Source: SHLQ01 sp964610745 (GTDB lineage Bacteria; Actinomycetota; Acidimicrobiia; Acidimicrobiales; SHLQ01). Taken from it: 14,787 bases of DNA. This document shows, in pieces, positions 8,163 to 13,199 of this stretch. Within the stretch, counting starts at the first letter, position 1. Each line of letters starts with the position of its first letter. The position numbers and the translations under genes are program-made. The stretch covers positions 1 through 14,787 of the forward strand of contig CAZSYL010000075.1 of NCBI GenBank assembly GCA_964610745.1, given 5' to 3'. The notes beneath the pieces are model-generated. The model made no database searches and was not told the DNA's origin. It saw nothing but the letters and a program-made list of their open reading frames with translations.

Positions 8163-8179
8163 CATCTCAAATAGAGATG
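8163..8179. repeat. Inverted repeat upstream of the 87-residue protein gene
   Basis: CATCTC (8163-8168) and GAGATG (8174-8179) form a perfect 6-bp dyad around AAATA. Two further flanking positions extend it as RNA with one G-U pair and one A-U pair. It lies 55 bases before the start of the next gene, in the short spacer after the methyltransferase gene. An AT-rich stretch (GATAAAT, 8180-8186) follows. It could be an operator or a small hairpin; function is not shown. Confidence 0.4.
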
Positions 8180-8234
8180 GATAAATGGTGCATTACCCCT
8201 AGACGAGATTCATCGTCGCGGCTATGTTCTCCGT

Positions 8235-8498
8235 ATGGACTTGGCTGCACGTACCCCGCTTGAGGTTGGCTTTAGCGATTTGTCGATCGGATCTCACTCC
8301 GTTGGCTTAGCGCCCACACGTACAGGGGAGCAGCTGGTCGAGGCATACCTTGAGCTGATCACCCTCGTTCGTCGAGACCGGCCCGAGTACCTCCGTGATG
8401 AGGACATCGATGTTCTTGCCCGCGAGACAAAGTTCGATCCGCCATTCATCAAGAACCGGGTCAAGAACCATCTATCGGCGCTCGGCGTTCCGGCGTAG
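8235..8498 (+). CDS. Small protein of unknown function, 87 residues
   Basis: I do not recognise a named family. The first 30 residues are low in structure signals. Residues 31-84 look like a compact helical domain with regular hydrophobic spacing (LVEAYLELITLVRR, then EDIDVLARETKF, then FIKNRVKNHLSAL), which could be a small DNA- or protein-binding fold. There are no cysteines, no signal peptide and no membrane helix. The ATG at 8235 is the only sensible start; no clear ribosome binding site precedes it, so it may be leaderless or weakly translated. It stands alone between the methyltransferase gene and acs, with its own spacer and inverted repeat upstream. Coding status is supported by the protein-like C-terminal half and by filling the gap between two convincing genes on the same strand. 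Confidence 0.7.
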   Translation: MDLAARTPLEVGFSDLSIGSHSVGLAPTRTGEQLVEAYLELITLVRRDRPEYLRDEDIDVLARETKFDPPFIKNRVKNHLSALGVPA

Positions 8499-8532
8499 CC
8501 GCCGCATTAACCGTTGCCTTCGGCTTCCATCG

Positions 8533-8557
8533 GCCGAGATCGCCTGATGGTCTCGGC
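8533..8557. repeat. Hairpin-forming inverted repeat in the acs upstream region
   Basis: GCCGAGATC (8533-8541) and GGTCTCGGC (8549-8557) can pair over 9 positions with one G-U, around a 7-base loop. No T-run follows, so it is not a classical intrinsic terminator. It lies between the 87-residue protein gene and acs and could end the former transcript or act as a binding site. Confidence 0.4.
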
Positions 8558-8579
8558 GCGTCTACAGTCTGCTCGATAG

Positions 8580-8609
8580 CGGGCCATTGGCCCGAATTCC
8601 GGGAATTCG
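8580..8609. promoter_or_regulatory. Tandem palindromes immediately upstream of acs
   Basis: Two perfect dyads abut. CGGGCC-ATT-GGCCCG spans 8580-8594, and CGAATTCC-G-GGAATTCG spans 8593-8609; they share two bases. They end 25 bases before the acs ATG, so they lie in the 5' leader or around the transcription start. Such placement is typical of a repressor operator or a leader hairpin. acs is carbon-source regulated in many bacteria, but no regulator can be named from the sequence. Confidence 0.5.
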
Positions 8610-8634
8610 CCCGGACATTGGATGGGAGTAGCAC

Positions 8635-10629
8635 ATGAGCGAGCCGACCATTGAGGTCTACGAGGTAGAGAATCGGTCTTTTGCTCCGACGCCAGATTTT
8701 CAAGCGCATGCGCTCACCTCGGATTCTTCGCTGTTCGACGAAGCAAATGCTGACTTTGAGAAGTTCTGGGCTCGCCAGGCCCGCGAATTGGTAACGTGGC
8801 AAAAGCCGTTTACCAAGGTCCTCGAATGGGATCTGCCGAACGCGAAATGGTTCAGCGACGGTCAACTCAACCTGAGTGAGAACTGCCTCGATCGCCATGT
8901 CGAGGCTGGACGTGGGGACAAGGTTGCCTTTTACTTCGAAGGCGAGCCTGGCGATGTCCGCACGCTGACCTACGCCGAACTACTCGATGAGGTGAAGAAG
9001 CTTGCCAATGTGATGAAGTCGATCGGCCTCAAGAAGGGCGATCACGCCGCGATCTACATGCCGATGATCCTCGAGCTGCCGATAGCGATGCTCGCGTGTA
9101 GTCGAATCGGTGTCGTGCATTCGGTCATCTTTGGTGGCTTTAGCCCGGACGCGATCAAGGACCGCTGCGAGGACGCTGAAACCAAGCTAATCATCACCGC
9201 TGATGCGGGCTATCGCCGAGGTGTTCCGTCGGGTCTGAAGGTCAACGTCGACGAGGCGCTTGCAGATGGGGCGCCAACCGTGGAAAACGTTCTCGTCGTT
9301 GATCGTTGTGGTACCGACGTCAACATGATGGAAGGTCGCGATCTCTGGTGGCATGAACTCATGGCGGAAGCGTCGCTCGACTGTCCAGCCGAGCCCATGG
9401 ACGCCGAACAACTTCTGTATCTGCTCTACACCTCGGGCACGACGGCAAAACCCAAAGGCATCATGCACACCACGGGTGGCTATCTGACCCAGGTTGCGTT
9501 CACCCACAAGTACGTCTTCGACATTCATCCCGACGAGGACGTGTACTGGTGTGCTGCAGACATTGGTTGGGTAACCGGTCACAGCTACATCGTCTACGGA
9601 CCGCTCGCCAATGGCGTCACGAGCGTCATGTACGAAGGCACGCCCGACACGCCTCGAGAAGAGGAGCGCGTCGGTTCTGAACGCACCGGATGGCACAAGG
9701 GACGCTTGTGGGACATCATCGATCGTTACGGCGTCACGCAGTTCTATACCGCTCCTACCGCTATCCGCACCTTCATGAAGTGGGGCGAGGACGAGCTTAA
9801 GAAGTACAAGCTCAACTCGCTTCGAGTGCTCGGAACGGTCGGCGAGCCAATCAATCCCGAAGCATGGATGTGGTATCACGACCACATCGGCGACGAGTCG
9901 GTGCCGATCATGGATACCTGGTGGCAGACCGAGACAGGTGGTCACATGATCACGCCGCTTCCCGGCGTAACGCCGACCAAACCTGGTTCCGCGTGCCATG
10001 GCATCCCCGGAGTCTTTCCTGAGGTCGTCGACGACATGGGCAACCTCGTGACCAAGGGCGGTGGCTATCTCACGATTGCAAAGCCCTGGCCATCGATGCT
10101 CCGAGGTATCTGGGGCGATCCGCAGCGTTACTTCGATACGTATTGGAAGACCTATCCAGGCCGCTACTTTGCCGGTGACGGGGCGAAGATTGATGACGAC
10201 GGATACCTGTGGTTGCTCGGCCGGGTCGATGATGTGATGAACGTTTCCGGTCACCGCATCTCCACCGCCGAGGTTGAGTCGGCGTTGGTCGACCACCCAA
10301 CCGTCGCCGAGGCAGCAGTCGTTGGTGCATCGGATGAAACGACCGGCAAGGCAATTGTTGGCTATGTGATCCTGATCGGCGGAGCGACGGAGTCTGACCA
10401 ACTCTGTGCGGAGCTGCGAGCCCATGTGGCCAAGAAGCTCGGCCCGATCGCTCGTCCTCGCGAGGTCTATATCGTTCCCGACTTGCCGAAGACCCGCAGT
10501 GGCAAGATTATGCGTCGGTTGCTTCGCGATGTTGCCGAGGGCCAAGCGCTCGGTGACACGACGACCCTTGCCGACGAGAGCGTCGTCGATGCGATTCGAC
10601 GAGGTCTTGCCGAAGCCAGCGAGGAATAG
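8635..10629 (+). CDS. acs: Acetyl-CoA synthetase (AMP-forming acetate-CoA ligase)
   Basis: This 664-residue adenylate-forming enzyme makes acetyl-CoA from acetate, ATP and CoA through acetyl-AMP, in the cytoplasm. Visible motifs are the ATP-binding loop YTSGTTAKPKG (265-275), the acetate-pocket segment WWQTETGG (429-436), and the adenylation segment GDGAKIDDDGYLWLLGR (514-530) with the hinge region just after it. The C-terminal catalytic lysine is Lys624 in PKTRSGKIMRR, the residue reversibly acetylated in this family to switch the enzyme off. Compared with the common form, a basic and acidic insertion of about 14 residues lies around 341-356, before YTAPTAIRTFMKWG. The ATG at 8635 is preceded by GGGAG (8624-8628). 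The gene stands alone, with palindromes just upstream, and points to acetate scavenging. Confidence 0.97.
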   Translation: MSEPTIEVYEVENRSFAPTPDFQAHALTSDSSLFDEANADFEKFWARQARELVTWQKPFTKVLEWDLPNAKWFSDGQLNLSENCLDRHVEAGRGDKVAFYFEGEPGDVRTLTYAELLDEVKKLANVMKSIGLKKGDHAAIYMPMILELPIAMLACSRIGVVHSVIFGGFSPDAIKDRCEDAETKLIITADAGYRRGVPSGLKVNVDEALADGAPTVENVLVVDRCGTDVNMMEGRDLWWHELMAEASLDCPAEPMDAEQLLYLLYTSGTTAKPKGIMHTTGGYLTQVAFTHKYVFDIHPDEDVYWCAADIGWVTGHSYIVYGPLANGVTSVMYEGTPDTPREEERVGSERTGWHKGRLWDIIDRYGVTQFYTAPTAIRTFMKWGEDELKKYKLNSLRVLGTVGEPINPEAWMWYHDHIGDESVPIMDTWWQTETGGHMITPLPGVTPTKPGSACHGIPGVFPEVVDDMGNLVTKGGGYLTIAKPWPSMLRGIWGDPQRYFDTYWKTYPGRYFAGDGAKIDDDGYLWLLGRVDDVMNVSGHRISTAEVESALVDHPTVAEAAVVGASDETTGKAIVGYVILIGGATESDQLCAELRAHVAKKLGPIARPREVYIVPDLPKTRSGKIMRRLLRDVAEGQALGDTTTLADESVVDAIRRGLAEASEE

Positions 10630-10734
10630 ACCGTTTACAGGATGCCTCCAAGGTCAACTGCCGAGGAATAGGCTTGTGTGAGAGTCAGTTGATTCTGGTG
10701 AAGAACGAATCAGCAAAGGTGAGCAGATACATCA

Positions 10735-10751
10735 AGCGAACAGCGTTCGCG
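10735..10751. promoter_or_regulatory. Dyad copy 1 upstream of htpX
   Basis: GCGAAC (10736-10741), AGC, GTTCGC (10745-10750) is a perfect dyad of 6-bp arms with a 3-bp spacer. It recurs almost exactly 64 bp downstream. The flanks are also alike: an A on the left and G, then GGT or CGT, on the right. It lies about 100 bases before the htpX start and is probably an operator or activator site. Confidence 0.5.
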
Positions 10752-10798
10752 AGGTGGAGACGCTCCCCCGAGTTGCGATAACAAAAACAGGTGAGTGG

Positions 10799-10815
10799 AG
10801 CGAACAACGTTCGCG
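10799..10815. promoter_or_regulatory. Dyad copy 2 upstream of htpX
   Basis: GCGAAC (10800-10805), AAC, GTTCGC (10809-10814) differs from copy 1 at one spacer base only. It is itself enclosed by GGTGAG (10790-10795) and CTCACC (10827-10832), so RNA from here could fold into a two-part stem that ends directly against the htpX ribosome binding site. It could act on DNA, on RNA, or on both. Confidence 0.5.
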
Positions 10816-10832
10816 GCGTCGGGTTGCTCACC

Positions 10833-10837
10833 GGAAG
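10833..10837 (+). promoter_or_regulatory. Ribosome binding site that sets the htpX start
   Basis: GGAAG lies 9 bases before ATG 10847. The in-frame ATG at 10754 has no comparable site at the right distance, and its extra 31 residues (Arg-rich and polar) do not resemble an HtpX N-terminus. This decides the start in favour of 10847. Confidence 0.6.
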
Positions 10838-10846
10838 TGCGACAAA

Positions 10847-11740
10847 ATGAGTGAGTCCAGCTTTAAGAACACGACCAAAACGGTCTTCCTGCTCGCCCTA
10901 CTCGGCGGCATCTTTGTGGTGCTCGGTGGTGCTGCGAGCGGCACAGGTGGCGCCGCAATAGGCCTGATCATCGGCCTCGTGATGGTCGGTGGTAGCTACT
11001 GGTTCAGCGACAAGATCGCCATCAAGTCGGCCAGAGCCGTGCCTGCAGATCGGGCCAAATTCCCCGAGTACTGGGAGATCATGGAAGACCTCACCACCCG
11101 CGCCGAGATGCCGATGCCGGCGTTGTACATCTCGCCGAACCCCCAACCCAACGCTTTCGCTACCGGCCGAAACCCGAAGAATGCCGCAGTCGCGGTCACT
11201 CACGGTCTGCTTCAGCAAATGACATGGGACGAGGTTCGTGGCGTGCTCGCACATGAACTTGCCCACATCCGCAATCGCGACATTCTCATTGGTTCGGTCG
11301 CCTCTGCGATTGGCATGGCCCTGACAATGCTTGCTCGACTCGCCATGTACGGAGGGCTTTACGGCGGTCGTCGAAGTGGGCGGGACGGGAACCCCTTTGC
11401 ATCGCTGGCGCTGATCATTCTGGCGCCTTTGGCAGCCACGCTCATTCGTTCTGCGATCAGTCGTAGCCGCGAATTCCAGGCTGACGCATCGGCCGCCCGT
11501 CTCATGGGCGATGGCGAACCGCTGGCACAGGCGCTTGAGCGTCTCGAGCTGCACGCCAACAATCACCTCGCGCCGAAGATGCACGTCAACCCGGCGCAAG
11601 CCTCGAACTACATCATCAACCCGCTGAAGGAAGAGCTCAGGAACGACCTCGGCGGAATGGGTGGCTTTGGCAAGCTGTTCTCGACGCATCCACCGACTGA
11701 GGCTCGGATAGCGGCGCTTCGCTCCGGAGCTTGGCGCTAG
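10847..11740 (+). CDS. htpX: HtpX-family membrane zinc metalloprotease
   Basis: This 297-residue M48-family protease helps degrade damaged or misfolded membrane proteins; its active site faces the cytoplasm. Two N-terminal membrane helices are visible (about 12-29 and 36-53), then the zinc site HELAH (136-140), with Glu209 in SREFQADASAARL as third ligand. Two further hydrophobic segments lie at about 149-168 and 186-201. The C-terminal LFSTHPPTEARIAAL is a family signature. The length matches the usual 285-300 residues. The ATG at 10847 gives a normal N-terminus directly before helix 1. A 217-base upstream region with paired dyads suggests its own regulation, in keeping with the stress inducibility known for the family. 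A small membrane protein gene follows after 3 bases. Confidence 0.94.
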   Translation: MSESSFKNTTKTVFLLALLGGIFVVLGGAASGTGGAAIGLIIGLVMVGGSYWFSDKIAIKSARAVPADRAKFPEYWEIMEDLTTRAEMPMPALYISPNPQPNAFATGRNPKNAAVAVTHGLLQQMTWDEVRGVLAHELAHIRNRDILIGSVASAIGMALTMLARLAMYGGLYGGRRSGRDGNPFASLALIILAPLAATLIRSAISRSREFQADASAARLMGDGEPLAQALERLELHANNHLAPKMHVNPAQASNYIINPLKEELRNDLGGMGGFGKLFSTHPPTEARIAALRSGAWR

Positions 11741-11743
11741 CCG

Positions 11744-11875
11744 GTGAGCTTCGAAATCGACGAGGACGATCACGTCTATCCGACCTCGCCCGGGCGGATT
11801 CGGATGATGCGAGCGCTCGCCCTCGGGCTCGGCATCATTCTTTTTCTGTTCCTCATCGTTGCGCTGGCTCTCTGA
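11744..11875 (+). CDS. 43-residue single-pass membrane protein, unknown function
   Basis: The GTG at 11744 starts 3 bases after the htpX stop, and the frame ends at TGA 11873-11875. The product has an acidic N-terminus (MSFEIDEDDHVYPTSPGRIR) and then one clear membrane helix (about residues 23-43, rich in Leu, Ile, Phe and Ala) running to the C-terminus. Arginines at positions 18, 20 and 23 before the helix predict a cytoplasmic N-terminus by the positive-inside rule. GGAG at 11726-11729 is a possible but rather distant ribosome binding site, so reinitiation after htpX is likely. A charged head followed by a clean hydrophobic helix is unlikely by chance. A role as a partner or modulator of HtpX is inference from position. 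Confidence 0.6.
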   Translation: MSFEIDEDDHVYPTSPGRIRMMRALALGLGIILFLFLIVALAL

Positions 11876-11889
11876 TCGCCTTGCGATCA
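11873..11889. repeat. Inverted repeat at the end of the htpX unit
   Basis: TGATCGC (11873-11879), CTT, GCGATCA (11883-11889) is a perfect 7-bp dyad that begins with the stop codon of the 43-residue protein gene. The 3-base loop and the lack of a T-run make it a weak terminator candidate; it may protect the mRNA 3' end. Confidence 0.4.
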
Positions 11890-11905
11890 ACCGATGCTCC
11901 CGCTT

Positions 11906-11935
11906 CGCCCAGTCACAGCGTTCGCGCTCTGGGCG
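11906..11935 (+). terminator. Strong hairpin without T-run after the htpX unit
   Basis: CGCCCAG (11906-11912) pairs perfectly with CTGGGCG (11929-11935). Inside, after a 4-base bulge (TCAC), AGCG-TTCG-CGCT forms a second stem closed by a stable TTCG tetraloop. No T-run follows. Stem-only terminators of this kind have been proposed for high-GC Gram-positives. It would separate htpX transcription from tRNA-Tyr. Confidence 0.4.
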
Positions 11936-11963
11936 GGGTGTACTCAGGCGACCTTCTGAGGGG

Positions 11964-11982
11964 CTCAAAAAGTCGTTTTGAG
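11964..11982. repeat. Inverted repeat upstream of tRNA-Tyr promoter
   Basis: CTCAAAA (11964-11970), AGTCG, TTTTGAG (11976-11982) is a perfect 7-bp dyad ending 2 bases before the TGGACA promoter element of tRNA-Tyr. The TTTT inside the right arm could also serve as the tail of a terminator for the hairpin upstream. It is either a terminator part or a site overlapping the promoter. Confidence 0.4.
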
Positions 11983-11984
11983 GG

Positions 11985-12012
11985 TGGACACCCGGTTGAG
12001 GTCGGCTACCAT
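11985..12012 (+). promoter_or_regulatory. Putative sigma-70-type promoter of tRNA-Tyr
   Basis: TGGACA (11985-11990) matches the -35 consensus at 5 of 6 positions, and TACCAT (12007-12012) matches the -10 consensus at 4 of 6, separated by 16 bases. Transcription would start at about 12018-12020, only a few bases before the mature tRNA 5' end at 12023. Position and spacing make it the best promoter candidate in the window; it is not confirmed. Confidence 0.5.
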
Positions 12013-12022
12013 TCTTCGCCGA

Positions 12023-12105
12023 GGGTCGGTGCCCGAGCGGCCAAAGGGAACGGGCTGTAAACCCGTCGGCTTATGCCTACGATGGTTCAAATCCATCTCG
12101 GCCCA
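12023..12105 (+). tRNA. tRNA-Tyr (anticodon GTA)
   Basis: The acceptor strand GGGTCGG (12023-12029) pairs with TCGGCCC (12098-12104) with two G-U pairs. The D stem is CCC/GGG. The anticodon arm ACGGG-CTGTAAA-CCCGT places GTA at 12057-12059. A long variable arm follows, as in bacterial tRNA-Tyr, and the T arm is GATGG-TTCAAAT-CCATC. The discriminator is A at 12105, and the next bases (CAC) are not CCA, so the CCA end must be added by an enzyme. The gene is single, with its own promoter-like pair upstream and a terminator-like hairpin downstream. Confidence 0.95.
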
Positions 12106-12116
12106 CACGTGATCTG

Positions 12117-12151
12117 CCCCGGGAGGTAACTCCCGGGGTGGTGACGTTTTT
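12117..12151 (+). terminator. Terminator-like hairpin after tRNA-Tyr
   Basis: CCCCGGGAG (12117-12125) pairs perfectly with CTCCCGGGG (12130-12138) around a GTAA tetraloop. Five T residues lie at 12147-12151, eight bases after the stem. The gap to the T-run is longer than in a textbook terminator, but the stem is strong and the place, 12 bases past the tRNA, is right. Confidence 0.6.
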
Positions 12152-12200
12152 GCTCCGGTTTACGAGGGCGGGCTAGACAGTTCGAAAGAAGGGGACACCT

Positions 12201-12689
12201 ATGCCATCGTTCGACGTTGTATCCGAATTCAACATGCAGGACGTGCGTGACGCGGTCGATCAGGCAGCGCGCGAGATTTCGCAACGCTACGACTTCAAAG
12301 GCACTAACTCAGAGATCGAGCTCGGCGAAAACGAGATCAAGCTCGCATCGGTGAGCGAAGATCGTCTGACAGCGTTGCGTCAGGTGTTGGAGGAGAAGTT
12401 CGCCAAGCGCAAGGTGTCGATGAAGGTGCTCGATTACGGAAACGTTGAACAGGCTTCTGGGAACACGGTTCGCCAGTCGGTATCACTCGTGTCCGGGATC
12501 TCGTCGGAGAAGGCCAAGGAACTCAACAAGGAAATCAAGGGAATGGGAATCAAGGGCGTGCAGTCCTCGACCCAGGGTGATCAGTTGCGCGTGACTGCGA
12601 AAAAGCGCGACGCGTTGCAGGACGTTATCGCTGCGCTGAAGGCAGGAAACTTCGGAATCCCGCTCCAGTTCAATAACTTCCGGGACTAG
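12201..12689 (+). CDS. YajQ-family nucleotide-binding protein (UPF0234)
   Basis: This is a 162-residue soluble protein of the YajQ family. Members bind nucleotides, and some bind cyclic di-GMP and act as transcription co-regulators; the function in actinobacteria is not established. Family signatures are the start PSFDVVSEFNMQDVRDAVDQA, then SQRYDFKGT (about 28-36), then VRQSVSLVSGISSEKAKELNK, then the end FGIPLQFNNFRD. The length is the usual 160-165 residues. A strong ribosome binding site (GGGGA at 12191-12195) precedes the ATG at 12201. The terminator-like hairpin upstream implies its own promoter; TTG at 12150 with TAGACA (12174-12179) is a weak candidate. The stop overlaps that of the convergent acetyltransferase gene by 3 bases. 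Confidence 0.95.
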   Translation: MPSFDVVSEFNMQDVRDAVDQAAREISQRYDFKGTNSEIELGENEIKLASVSEDRLTALRQVLEEKFAKRKVSMKVLDYGNVEQASGNTVRQSVSLVSGISSEKAKELNKEIKGMGIKGVQSSTQGDQLRVTAKKRDALQDVIAALKAGNFGIPLQFNNFRD

Positions 12690-13189
12690 AGCAGGACCTG
12701 CATCACCGAGACGTCGAGCCATCGGCCGAACTTTCGTCCGACTTCTCGCTCCACACCGACCAGCTCGAATCCGAGCTGTTCGTGCAGTCTCAGTGATCCG
12801 CCCTGGCTGTCGGAAATTCGAGCGATGACAGCGTGGAAGCCGTGTGATTTCGCGGTGATCAACAGTTCCTCCATCAGTTGCTTCGCGAGCCCTTGACGTC
12901 GATGCTGCTCGCCGATGTACACCGATGACTCAACGGTCGTGCTGTAGGCGGGACGATCGCGGAACTTCGAGAGCGATGCGTACCCAGCGATCGACGCGGA
13001 GCCAGCCGGAGCACCATCGGTCTCGGCGACGAGAACCGCCAGCGCTCCCGAACGTTCGAGGAGCCACACACGCTGGTCTTTGGCGGACCGGGGGACGAGA
13101 TCGAACGTCGCTGTCGATCCAAGAACTTCCGCGTTGTAGATCTCCGCAATAGCGTCTGCGTCAGAAAGTTCGGCTGGGCGAATGCGCAC
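12686..13189 (-). CDS. GNAT acetyltransferase, phosphinothricin/methionine-sulfoximine acetyltransferase type
   Basis: This is a 167-residue GNAT enzyme that would use acetyl-CoA to acetylate a small amine substrate. Family features run in order: IRPAELSDADAIAEIYNAEV at the N-terminus, TATFDLVPRS, AGYASLSKFRDRPAY (67-81), ESSVYI (88-92), the acetyl-CoA loop RRQGLA (97-102), and HEQLGFELVGVEREVGRKFG then WLDVSVMQ at the C-terminus. These are typical of phosphinothricin acetyltransferase homologues, many of which act on methionine sulfoximine or related amino acid analogues; the real substrate is unknown. The start is GTG at 13189, chosen because it gives the usual MRIRPA N-terminus and leaves 10 bases to the upstream gene. 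The frame is open further, but that part overlaps the neighbour. No clear ribosome binding site is seen, so translation may depend on the upstream gene. Confidence 0.9.
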   Translation of the reverse strand: MRIRPAELSDADAIAEIYNAEVLGSTATFDLVPRSAKDQRVWLLERSGALAVLVAETDGAPAGSASIAGYASLSKFRDRPAYSTTVESSVYIGEQHRRQGLAKQLMEELLITAKSHGFHAVIARISDSQGGSLRLHEQLGFELVGVEREVGRKFGRWLDVSVMQVLL

Positions 13190-13199
13190 GCCGCGAACG

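Noticed and set aside
10620..10671. Exact 10-base repeat CGAGGAATAG at 10620-10629 and 10662-10671
   Set aside because: Only two short copies, one of them being the acs end. No structure or context supports a function.
10735..10815. The htpX dyads as LexA (SOS) boxes
   Set aside because: The actinobacterial SOS box is CGAAC-N4-GTTCG; both sites here have a 3-base spacer, so they do not fit.
10754..10846. HtpX starting at ATG 10754
   Set aside because: The extra 31 residues are polar and Arg-rich, unlike HtpX N-termini, and overlap the spacer with the dyads. ATG 10847 has a ribosome binding site and gives the family length.
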